NCBI RefSeq assembly: GCF_965363235.1
Contig: NC_134838.1
Coordinates: forward strand, 15,036,441-15,100,440
Origin: Mytilus galloprovincialis
Taxonomy: Eukaryota; Mollusca; Bivalvia; Mytilida; Mytilidae
Direction: 5' to 3'
DNA length: 64,000 nucleotides
Shown here: piece by piece, positions 1 through 10,750 of the stretch
How the letters are laid out: every line of letters starts with the position of its first letter
Numbering within the stretch: position 1 is the stretch's first letter
Translations under genes and position numbers: made by a program
Notes under the pieces: generated by a model
What the model was told of the DNA's origin: nothing
Database searches by the model: none
Seen by the model: the letters and a program-made list of their open reading frames with translations, nothing else

Positions 1-940
1 TATACTAACAAATATTTAAAACTACTGTCATACAAGTGGGTGCTTTAGTTAGCTATAAAACCAGATTTTACTCACCATTTTTTTTCTGAAATGCCTGTTC
101 AAGTAAAAAACATGACAGTTGTTTTCCTTTTGTTACGTTAGTTGATTGCAAGTCCAAGGCTCGATTTTGTCAGCTTTATTGGTCTTTTTTTGCGCTTTTT
201 GTATATTCAGAAGCACAAAATATTTCTATATAAATAATTTTATTTGTGTTGTTGAGATTATTTGTTACCACTTTTTAAAAAAAATTTAAAATGTTTAAGG
301 TGGTATGGGAGTCTAAAATAAAAATGATAGAATTTGTTCATACTTTGCCAAAACGTTGTATCTATTGCTACATATTGAAAAATATAATAAAAATGATAGG
401 TCACCGCGCATTTTCTCAAGCTACAGGACGGGACAAAATGACACATTTTGTATGGATTATACAGGAAAAAACACCATTTTGTAATTAGAAACTAAACAAA
501 ATGATAGAATTGTTAAATACTTCAGGAAAAGATAGCTTTCAGACACTGCTTTGAGAATATCAAAAGAAAAGATAGGGTCACCGTACGTTTTTTCCGGCTA
601 AAATACGAAAAAAGAAAATTCCATACAGAATCCTTCAGAAAATGCACTTTTTTAGAGTTACCTCCCCTTAAAATGCCAATTTAAAAAAAAAAAAAAAAAC
701 AACCAAAAATAATTAACATTTGCAAAAATATCAATGTTTAGAAGTTATATTCGTATAAATTGGTACTTTTAAATGAAAATGTACATTAAACATCTGCATT
801 CCTGCATCAAATTTTGCTAACTTGATGGAAAATCTGGACCTTTGATTCTCTGTTTTTTACAATCCAAGATGGAGGAAGACACCCATACCACCTTAATTTT
901 TTAAATTGTAGAAAAATCAAAGTGGGAGTCGGTATTAGAG
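1..940. other. 5' flank of the EF-hand-like gene, no gene seen
   Basis: AT-rich sequence. Short ORFs on both strands lack recognisable domains. The stretch at about 25-60 (tacaagtgggtgctttag followed by agctataaaa) is shared, in either orientation, with about 3240-3290 and 24930-24960, so it is part of a dispersed repeat. A short upstream ORF starts at ATG 869 and ends at a TAA just before the main start; it may sit in the 5' leader of the gene starting at 941. No promoter motif is convincing. Confidence 0.5.
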
Positions 941-3900
941 ATGGGAGCGGACGGAAAACTGCGACTAAAGAAACAAATGATAGACTTAAAGGACTTTGAT
1001 GATGAAACATTGCGAAGACTTGGAATTGACCCTACACTTACTGCTAAAGAAATTGCAAGGAAATTAAAAGTAAGCTTACTAGAAGACTACTTATGAACTT
1101 GTTTGTTAGCTATCCTTAAAAAAGTTATTAGAAGACTAAAGTCTGCTATAGTCATTTCGGAGCCTTTTATAACTGACTATGCGGTATGGGCTTTGCTCAT
1201 TGTTGAAGGTCATGCGGTGACCTATAGTTGTTAATTTCTGTGTCGTTTGGTCTCTTGTGCATAGTTTTCTCATTGGCAATCATACTACATCTTCTTTTTT
1301 TTTATATTAAATGCAAACAAATTTTTACAGGCTCTTTTTGGCAATGATATAAGAATCAAAGAGGGGAGCTTTTTTATTGGAACAAAACATGCTGATGACT
1401 TTGGAGATATGGATGATGACGAACTAGCTAAGCAAGAGGATTTAGATGTATCTACATGTAAGATTACTTTATCATACACATTTCTTTTCGAATCCCTTTT
1501 TTATTAACATAAATTTGTATTTCAGACGTCAAAATGATTTCAAATGAATTACAATTTCGAGATTTATCCTTAAGTTATTTGGTCAAAATGCAAATCAAGA
1601 AGAGCCAGAAAACACCAAAAAGAGAGGTCATAGATACCAAAGATAAATTCAAACTCAGCATGGCAAAACAAATGCAAACCTTCTAAAAACAAAAGTAAAC
1701 AACATTCAGCATAGAAAACTAAAGATTGAGAAACACGAACCCTTCCAAAAACCGGAGCTGATTCGGTTACCATGGGGTAATTCATTAGACAAATATGGTT
1801 AGCTGTATTGCATTATGTGAATTTATTTTAACCTGACTAGTTTGGAATCATATTTCCTTTGTGTTGCAGTAAATGGTCAAAGAAGAATAAATATACTGAT
1901 GAAGCGAGGAGGCTCTGCATTACGACGCCATATGCTGAGAATAATAGCCGAATGTCGACTTCATGAAAGTGCATATAAATCTGCAAGTATTGATGAGCAA
2001 GGTATTAAACAGATAACAATTTAGAATAGAAAATTAAAAACATGATTGACAATATGATACACTTATTGTTGGGCAATTTTAAACACTTCTAGAAGTTTGT
2101 TAATAAAGAAGGATCATCTTATAATTAGTTTTAAGATTAGAAAATCATCTGATGACGTACTTATTTAAATCTACACACTCAAAAAAACTAAATTTCAATT
2201 TGCTTTCATGCGCATTTTGTCTCCTGTGTTTATCAGGTGCTATATATAATCAACATAATGAGACAGTCAAATCAAATACGAGGCGTTTAAGAAGGTAGAC
2301 CTATAATTTCACATCTCGTCCGTATTTATATATAGGAACTAAAGAAATAAAATGGAATTCCTATTATTGTTGACGATTCCCAATATAAGTGGCTCAAGCT
2401 TAAGAAATCATCTGTTGTATTCAATAGCTAAAGTGCTAATCGAACACTCGTGTATATAACAATGATAAAACAACACAAGTGTTTTTTTCTTCTGAATACT
2501 GGTCATACATATATGTGATAAAACCTTAATTGTAACATCCCAATTGAAGTTTGGGAATGTTTTGCTATCACTGGCAACGTTTTATGAACGCAAGACTAAT
2601 ATGCAGTTATCGAATAAGAATTAAAATCGGAATAAAGTTTAACAAATAAAAATGATGGATACAACCGACGGATATGTTACTTATTACACCTGGTCATTAC
2701 CATAAAAGGGTGGGTTAAATGTCTGCTCTAAAGAAGATAGCACAAAACCATCTGGTTGATCCAAAGGAATTGGTTGGATATGCGCAAGCTTTTTGTTGTG
2801 CATCCTAGTATAAAAGATTTGGGATATAAAGAAAGTTGAAGGATATGGTAAAGCTTTTGTTGCATGTGTAATTGAGGATTAATAGATTTCCTAGAGCATT
2901 ACCGAACTGTTGATACAAAGATAGTTGTTGGATATATTCAAGCTTTTGTTGTTTATTTTTAGGATCTATAGATTTCCTAGCGCATTACCGACTTGTTGAT
3001 CCAAAGAAAGTTGATGGATATGCTAAAGCTTTTGTTGTTGAAGACACTGATTTTGATACATTTATTGATTATAATGTAATTATATATATTAAAAAGTTAA
3101 AAAACAAAAATACTAAAACTCCAAGGAACATTCAGAACGGAAATTCTAAAAAGCTAAAACACATCAAACAACGAATGGATTACAACTGTCATATTCCTAA
3201 CTTGGTACAGGCATTTTCTTATGTAGAAAATGATGGATTAAACCTGGTTTTATAGCAAGCTAAACCACTCACTTTTATGACAGTCGCATAAAATTCAATT
3301 ATATTGACAACGATGTGTGAACAAAACAAGCAGACATAACTGGTAAAAAATGTCATAAAAAAGGGAATACAGCATTATCTATTTTAATGCAGTAAACCAA
3401 CTACTACTGGAAAAAGTAGGGTACTCAAATTTAAAGCAACTAGTGCAGTACACAAATTCCCGATGAGCCACATACTTGAGTTTTTAAGTTAAAAGAAGGA
3501 ATATAGGTTCAAATGATAATTTGATAAAAAAAAAAAAAAAAACATTCGCAACAAGAAAGATGGCAAAAAGTTTTTAAGAATGAAAATTTATAAAATTTAC
3601 AAAACTAAAATTACAATATATATGCACATGCATACAAAAATGAATTTATTTGATTCATTTAGAGGCGACGAATGAGCTTGAATGATGGGTATACTTATTT
3701 GTTAAACTATATCAATCATCACATTATAACTCTATACATATTTCAGAACACAAAATCTGCTCTTGATGGTATTGAATCAATACAACACATGACGACTAAA
3801 CAAATGGAATATGTCTTTCGGGTAAGTCGTCTAATGCATTTTTCAAGCGTTTGTTTTGAACATATATTTTTTAAACTTTCAAATTGGATGGAAAATAATG

Positions 3901-6900
3901 AAACATTGTAAAATTATATTTTTTTTAGCCTAAGTATAAGCGAGACCAGGCCTAGCGGTTATATTACAATTATCAAAGTAAGAGGTTCAGAATTCAACCA
4001 AACAAAATACGGTGTTTTGGCCGCATTTTTTTACTCCTAAAACAGTTATTTTATGAACTTTGTACTTGTTTGGCTTTATAAATATTTTGATATGAGCGTC
4101 ACTGATGAGTCTTATGTAGACGAAACGCGCGTCTGACGTACTAAATTATAATCCTGGTACCTTTGATAACTATTAATATATAACTCACGAACTGCATCTA
4201 CCAGTCTGTATAGAATATGACTTTTTGCTACTACGAAAACAGTGCCATATGGATTTTTCAGTACATTTGAAAAAGAAAATTTCACTTTATAAATCATATA
4301 GGCGTTTAAGAAAGCGCTTTTCAGGATTATCTCACCAGGAACACTCAAACCCCAAAAAATAAAAATGTCTAAATCTGTGAAGTGCCGTATGACAAAAACA
4401 GACTAAAGAGGAGTAACTTCTGATTTAAAAAATAAAGTCTTATTTATCCAAATAAAACTTGATAAATCGTTCGTGGAGTGTGTTCCGTTGTTCAAAATGT
4501 AAGTTTGTACTCTGTTTGTACTCTGTTGTTATATTGTATATGTTGTGTACAAGTTATCATTTTGTACAAATTATAATTTGTACAAAAATATTGTACAAAT
4601 TATAATTTGTATTTTGCCTTTGTACAAATTATAATTTGTACAAAAAGTGCCTGTACAAATTACAATTTGTACAAAATTTGACCAAAATTCACTTATAACT
4701 TGTACAATAGTTTTAAATATGAATTTTTGTGAAAAATGCATTGATTCACAGCTAGGATAGAATTGTAATTTTCTGACCACACATTAAACCTTATTAACAA
4801 AATACACCGTTTTCACAAAACTACAAAAGGCAGATTGATTTTCGAAATTTTTGAGAGAAAGAAAGTAAACAAATACGATTTTTTTCAAATTTTTAATATA
4901 TAACCCACTTTTCCTTTAGAAAAAAAGTATCAATAAATAGTACTGCATAATTAGTTCTTGTTGCTATTTGGATTTTTTTTTAATTCAGAAACTTTGCAAA
5001 AACGAGTATATTTGTAAAATTTGATATTATGGATCGTGAAAAGGATCTCGAAAGATTTGTTGCCACTTATTCGTTATTTCAAAAAGTCCATGGAAACAAT
5101 CAAAGATTTCTTTAAACAAGTGATGATTTATATTTGTAATTGGTACATCAAAAGATTGGATTTACATGACTTATTCCACTTCAATTTTGTTTGTGAAAAG
5201 ATAAATGGTTCAATGCCATTGGGTCTGATGATTTTTATAATACTACACCAACTAGTTTTCTTATAAAAATAAAAGTCCGTCTGTCTGTTCTGCATAAGTT
5301 GTATTTTGTTTTTAAAGTTTGTATTGCCTCAACTGATTTCCGTTAAGTTTCATGCACAGTCATAGATATTTATAAAACAAAGATCCTTGTTGAAAAAATA
5401 AACATTGATAAAAAACGACAGAAAAACAACTGACATATTCCTGACTTTAGCAAAGTCATATTTCTAACCAAATCGTGGGTTTAATCTCACTTTCTTTCTG
5501 GGATATTTATTTGTCTAAACGCCTAACTGAGGCAGTGAAATACACATTTTTATTCACAGTGTGGTTCATGAGCTTCAACGCTTGCTATGTGAAGCAGTTA
5601 AAATTTGCCTGTAAAACAGGTCGTCATCGATTTGAGAGTCAAAAAAATGTTGAGCAAAACCCGATTCCATAAATCACTACATCACCTGCTCAAACGAATG
5701 ATAAAGAAGTCATTTAATAGCAATTCAATAATGTGTAAACATGCTTTTTTTTACAAAAATTTATATGATAAATTATTGTACAAGTTATAAGTGATTTTTT
5801 GCCCGTTTTTGTACAAATTGTAATTTGTACAAACACTTTTTGTACAAATTACAATTTGTACAAAGTCAAAATACAAATTATAATTTGTACAATATTTTTG
5901 TACAAATTATAATTTGTACAAAATGATAACTTGTACACAACATATATATTTGCAGAGCTTCGTTTATACTATGACATAATTCGATTAAGAAATAATTATG
6001 AAATGTATTCATATCTCTCGCCAGGTTTTGAATATTGATGAAGCTACTCGTGTTACATTTAGAATGTTCGCAGTACTCACAGCATTATGCGAAAGAGTTT
6101 CAACAATGGAGTAAGTTATAGCACTCATTTTCTGTTAAAGTGCACATTATAAATATATGCGAAGACAATTGATTTTCACCATGATGTTGGCATCTACAGT
6201 TTTCAAAAGATATTTCACTTTTTTTTTAAATATTCCTGGAATTATAAAAATGCTTTTAATTTCTTTTAACCATTTTGTAAATCAAATATGTTCATTAAAA
6301 GAATGGGGGGGGGGGGGGGGACGTTTAAAAAAAATCAATTATGCTCAAATATGAAAAAATCTAAAATCAAAACTTAAACGCAAAAGTGGTGTTGACTCTG
6401 ATAGCTGATAATTGATATGTGTAAGTTTCAAAATCGAGTGGTGTTCGATACAAGTTCTTACTGTTTAACCAGAAACGCTATTTGAAGCAAATATAAATGT
6501 TGACTTATTACAAAAACATTTAAAACAGCTTTCTTAACCAAAAATATATCGATACATCAATTCTCTGTTTGATATTCAAATTACATTAAATGTAACTTAT
6601 TGTTGTTTTTTATATATATTTTTTTATATATATATATATATATATATTGAAATTTATGCATAATTATAATCATGTTTTCCATTCTTAATCTGGATTTGTT
6701 AATTTCAGCGATTTGAGCCGCCAATTACTAGAAATATGTAATCTTTTGGACATAGAGCGGAAGTTAGATTTATATAAAGCTATGTTCTACACCAATGTAC
6801 CCACGTATCGGGACAGTAATTATGTAACGGAAGAGTCTTTGAAGATTGAGTTGATGGCCGGTGGTCTTAACTGGTCGCAACAAGAGTATGTTATGGAGAA

Positions 6901-9005
6901 AATGGAACCTAACACTTTTGGCGAGGTAATGCTAGCATGAATGTGATAACACTAAATTACAATTAGTCATGTTAAATCTATGTGGTATACAGCAGATCAG
7001 TAGAGTTGGTTGCATTTACTAGATATTGCTTTTGAATAAATTATGTGTGAGAACTTGTATATCCGTGTTTAAATGTCGAATTATTAGAACCGTAAAACTC
7101 AACACACTTTAAACAGAATATATGTAAAGGCAATCATTGATTCTAATTAACCAATATCTTAGAAATCTTCTATGAAACTACAAAGTGAAGTATTCTGAAA
7201 CTTTACAAAATGAATGATTGGGGGAATATCTACAAACGAGGCTAGTTAAATGTTAATCAGATGGCAAATGTGGTAACATTGATAGCTTAAAGTTCCTATT
7301 CAATGAGATTAGAAATCAATTCTTTATCGCCAATCATATGAGAAATCAATTCTTAAACATTTTATTTGAATTTTCGCTAATACTATCCAAAATTTGAATA
7401 AGTAATGTATAAAAATTCCAGTGACCGGAGTGAGGACAGAGTTGATGTATAGAAAGTCCTTCACAACACATTACTTTGATTCTGATCTTAAAACATGGCT
7501 ATAGTGGACACTATTTATTTCTGATTGATCAATTTTCAAAATAAATATTTTTAAGGTGATCGATGATTGATGAAAAAACAAGTCGAAACATTACTTTGGT
7601 TGTGTTTCATTTTAACCAAAGTACTCCAGTTTAGTGATTCAGATTCCATGGAGTATCTAGTTGTAATTTAAAGTTTAATTCAACTTAACAAATACAAGCA
7701 GTTTTTACCTTGTTTATATTGCAGATCTCGTTTTTGGACTACATGTGTTATATACCTTTGTTTTTGTCGATGCACGACAATATTTGCGACAATCCTTTGG
7801 ACATGTCAAATCAGAAATACCAACTGCCTCCCCGTCGTAGACCTCCTTCTGTTCAGAGGGACATGAATCCTTTATCTCAGCCACTTAGTAAACAGTCTGC
7901 ATTTTTGCTCAGGAAACAAGCTGTTGATTTCGAAGAAGGGACGGCTAATCCTGATCATTATACGAAGGAATACGTGCAACGGGTCAATAAATATGCACAG
8001 TACGTATTCATTAAACTTTTCATTTAGATATATAATGAATATAAAGAATAGTGTATTTCAATTGGGTTAAATCAAAGGAACAATACTAGATTTATCACAA
8101 TTCAGACTTTAAAAAAAAACACATTTCCAACAAATACAAAATCAATTTGGAATTATTTAATGGAGATTTAGCTCAAGTTTGGCGATAACATATTTAGTCA
8201 AGAACTTGTTATTTAATGGATTTTGTTTTGTTCATTAATCAGGACGATGCTTTATAATTGATCGAGTTTTTGTTCTATTTGGGTGTGTTGTAATTTGTTT
8301 TGCGGTATGGTATTTGTTCATTGTTAAAGGCTGCACGATTACCCATAGCTAATAACGTCTCGTCATTTGGTCTCTGGTGAATAGTTGTCAGTCATACCAT
8401 ATCTCCTTATTTGGTATAAAACTTTATAATAACTGTTTTATTACAGTTACAGTAACTATTATTCATTAAACAAGTACAACTAGTTTTATATCAGACACAT
8501 TTCAATCTGTATTTGATGAGAGTTGGGAAATAAATATACTAGTATTTAACTTTTAGATTGTCTTGTGTTAAACGTGGGCTTTGTTATCGCAAATTGCGTT
8601 AACGTAGCGTCTTCTATTTAGCACCACAATGTTGGAAACACTTAGTTTTGTTCTTCTCTAGGCATGATTTAAACACGTTCTTCTGTGAGATAAGTGTCCC
8701 TCAAACAAAAAAGACATCACCAATTCACTTTTCTCAATTAAACGACTAAATGAAAATTTTCAAGGGAATAATCAAAAACCTTTTTTAAGTGAAACGAATA
8801 ATCATAGACAAACCATATGTTGACAAACAGCAGTCAGACTTCACTGAAGACGTACATCACCAAATCAAGCGTTTTATATTTTTATTTTATTTACAGGTTA
8901 CCAGATATACCTCACATTTTGCAACGACAACCGTCAAACGTTTCAACCACGTCAGAGTACATAAGCGGCAGTTCTTTCTACAGAGAAAAGAGCAGGGTGT
9001 ACTGA
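941..9005 (+). CDS. Ten-exon gene, protein with degenerate EF-hand-like segments, function unknown
   Basis: Coding exons: 941-1069, 1331-1457, 1526-1776, 1870-2001, 2963-3075, 3747-3821, 6025-6110, 6709-6925, 7725-7999, 8897-9005. All introns are GT-AG and phases agree at every junction except within exon 3, where one base seems missing. Exon total is 1514 nt, so with that base 505 codons, about 504 residues. The N-terminus reads MGADGKLRLKKQMIDLKDF. Exons 6-7 (MTTKQMEYVFRVLNIDEA, then VTFRMFAVLTAL) and exons 8-9 (MEKMEPNTFGEISFLDY) have EF-hand helix-loop-helix spacing, but the loops lack most acidic calcium ligands, so calcium binding is doubtful. There is no signal peptide or membrane segment, which suggests a cytosolic protein. 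The C-terminus is basic, proline- and serine-rich. I do not recognise the family. The start is chosen because it opens the frame that stays in phase through exon 2. Confidence 0.8.
1170..1310 (+). repeat. Dispersed repeat, 'gcggtatgg...ggtctcttgtg' family
   Basis: In intron 1. It shares an ordered series of words (gcggtatggg, tgctcattgttgaagg, cctatagttg, tttggtctctt, ggcaatcatac) with a second copy at about 8295-8410 in intron 9. Related tails (gagacaactctcc or its complement) occur near 41830, 46365 and 60800. This family is familiar from mussel sequences; its class is not determined here. Confidence 0.6.
1526..1776 (+). pseudogene. Exon 3 of the EF-hand-like gene with an internal frameshift
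   Basis: The exon enters in the frame carried from exon 2 (YVKMISNELQFRDLSL) and stays open to a TAA at 1684-1686. From about 1680 a second frame is open (NLLKTKVNNIQHRKL, then EKHEPFQKPELIRLPW) and leaves the exon in exactly the phase that exon 4 needs. One extra base near 1675-1690, next to a C and an A run, would join both halves. This could be an assembly error, a polymorphic null allele or early decay. All downstream exons are intact, so the locus is probably functional in the species. Confidence 0.6.
2755..2951 (+). repeat. Decayed tandem copies of coding exon 5
   Basis: Three partial copies of the exon at 2963-3075 lie directly upstream: about 2755-2798, 2829-2865 and 2880-2951. The last matches most of the exon, including the stretch around gatttcctag. 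All carry substitutions and stop codons, and the third lacks a usable donor. Only the fourth, most 3' copy has an intact acceptor (tttattttag), an open frame and the right phases. Confidence 0.65.
3085..3365 (+). repeat. Dispersed repeat, intron 5
   Basis: It shares long ordered similarity with 13985-14205 (aactgtcatattcct, ggcattttcttatgtagaaa) and, in opposite orientation, with about 24865-25070 (gtgaacaaaacaag, cagacataa). At least three copies in different introns and intergenic DNA make this an interspersed element. No coding capacity is seen. Confidence 0.6.
4080..4175 (+). repeat. Dispersed repeat with 'gacgaaacgcgcgtctg' core
   Basis: The core gatgagtcttatgtagacg and the following taaattataatcctggtac recur in inverted orientation at about 44393-44465, partly at about 44733-44775, and as a shortened variant near 9490. 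A well-spread bivalve-type repeat without an ORF. Confidence 0.6.
4536..5947. mobile_element. Foldback element with arms built from GTACAAATTATAATTTGTAC
   Basis: The left arm (about 4536-4708) and right arm (about 5770-5947) are inverted copies, beginning and ending with tatgttgtgtacaag and its complement. Each arm contains several copies of a 20-bp perfect palindrome and close variants. The interior, about 1.06 kb, has only short unrecognised ORFs. The element lies in intron 6 of the EF-hand-like gene and ends about 75 bp before the acceptor of exon 7. No transposase is seen, so it would be non-autonomous. Confidence 0.7.
8295..8410 (+). repeat. Second copy of the 'gcggtatgg' dispersed repeat
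   Basis: Located in intron 9 and same-strand as the copy at 1170-1310, with the same word order (gcggtatggtatttgttc, ttgttaaaggc, cccatagct, tttggtctctggtg). It is diverged and non-coding. Confidence 0.55.
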
Positions 9006-10248
9006 AGATGATCCGTTTCTTGAACGTCATACACTTATGCTGTGTAGTAATAAGTAGTTATTTTCAGTATGATTTCTCGATCCGTTTATTTATCTAAATA
9101 TTCTTAGACTAGTTGAGAACGAAATGAGTAACATGTTATTACTTTCAGAAACAAAGGAAACGGTGGTTTCTCAACCAAACCAGTGTTGATTTTATACTTT
9201 GATCTGTAGTGAGACGATGTGAATGCTCCATGAAATGATTGTTTTTGAAATCCAATATTTAAGTGTGCTAAAAATGCACAAGCAATGTGCATTGAAAATT
9301 GAAACAATCTGTAATAATAGATATATTTTGTTCAGCATGCCTTCAAATTTTATGATGCTATGTTCTGTATTGTATGAGTAAAAGGATGTGAGTTACTGTT
9401 ATACAGATTTGAAACATGTCAAATGTGTACAAAAGATTTCTTTCATTTCAGAACTCGTCAGAGATTTCAGGTTCATATTTTGGTACACGATACGAGCGTT
9501 TCGTCTACTTAAGACTCGTATCAATAACTCGAGTGTAAGAAAGGGAAAACGAACGATTTTTTTTACATTGAATATTCGATCATGGTCTCATTTCGAAGAC
9601 ATATGATAGATAGCATTAGCAACAATTGTTCATAATGTAGTATTATTACCATTTAACTACCGCCCAAAATACCGGTTTTATTTGTTATTTTTTCTGAAAA
9701 TTCCCAGATTTTATTGGAAATCACCCATACTGGTTACCTACAAGGATTATGTCAGAAAAACCAATGCATATTGCTTAAACACATGTAAAGTTGAGAATGG
9801 AAACGGGAAACGTGTCGCAGACACAGGAACCCGTTTATAAAGAGGATATTTTAAAAATGATCGTAAAAATGTATATTGTATAAGCTGTATTGCTTCTGAA
9901 AAAGTATTAATTTATTGACTATCGTGTCATATATTCGTTATTGTTAAAACAATTTTATTACAAAATTTTGTTTTCAAACTAATTCTTGGTTCCGAACTGT
10001 CTGTGATGATGCGGATTTATTTAGAATTTTGCATTTAAAGTGCTAGAGTGAAGAAAACTATTGCTTCGCTGACTGTATGACGTGACTGTAATTAAATTTG
10101 AAATGTATGAGTAGTATTGTCTGTAGTTTATGTGTTAATTCGTCGGTTCGTAATTATTTTAAAATGTTGGGTGTTATGGTCTTTGTACTCAGTATGATGT
10201 AACTGTAATTTAATTTGAAGTATATATGTTAATTATTATTGTAATCAT
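9006..10248. other. 3' flank of the EF-hand-like gene
   Basis: AT-rich, no recognisable coding sequence. An ATTAAA at about 10091 could serve as a polyadenylation signal, but no canonical AATAAA was found close to the stop, so the transcript end is unknown. A fragment near 9485-9530 (gagcgtttcgtctact, aagactcgtatc) belongs to the dispersed repeat described at 4080-4175. Confidence 0.4.
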
Positions 10249-10378
10249 TTAAGGAATGACTCTAATATTTTTCCTGTCTCACACTGAATAACGCGCGTAG
10301 CGGGTTATTTGACAGTGTGCACCACATTTTTTATGTTATTTCGAATAGACAGAAAAAATATTACAGTCATTTCTTATA
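10249..10378. mobile_element. Small MITE with about 28-bp terminal inverted repeats
   Basis: The ends are near-inverted copies: ttaaggaatgactctaata at the left and the complement of ataagaaatgactgtaata at the right, both continuing into a T-rich tract and ctgtc. The interior contains a GC-rich word, ataacgcgcgtagcgggtt. The following sequence to about 10520 continues a repeat-like text without an ORF. Confidence 0.55.
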
Positions 10379-10703
10379 ATTTAATTCTAAATTCCATTTT
10401 AAACCGTAGAAACCCATGAAAAAACGTTGATGACCTCACGGTCACATGACTAAATTATGTCTATGGGCTCATAACAAAATAACGTCAGCCAATCAGAAGA
10501 TGCGTTACATCCAAAATTAAATTATTGTAACATGTTGTTTGATATCATTTCTGATTTAATTTTATTGTTGAACTAATCTATGATATAATTTTTATGAATA
10601 TATTGTTTTTGCAAAACAGTTTACCAATTACTTCTTATTATTAATGTAATGTTGAATGGTGTAAGTTCTTAGATATTAAAAGAGTGATTAAATAGCTTGA
10701 TGC

Positions 10704-10709
10704 TTTATT
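10704..10709 (-). promoter_or_regulatory. Candidate polyadenylation signal of the secreted-protein gene
   Basis: AATAAA on the minus strand, 42 bases after the stop codon of the gene at 10751-22831. Position and sequence suit a 3'-end signal; no further evidence is available. Confidence 0.5.
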
Positions 10710-10750
10710 ATTCATGAGAAATAGTTTATTTAATACCAATTGAAAATCAG

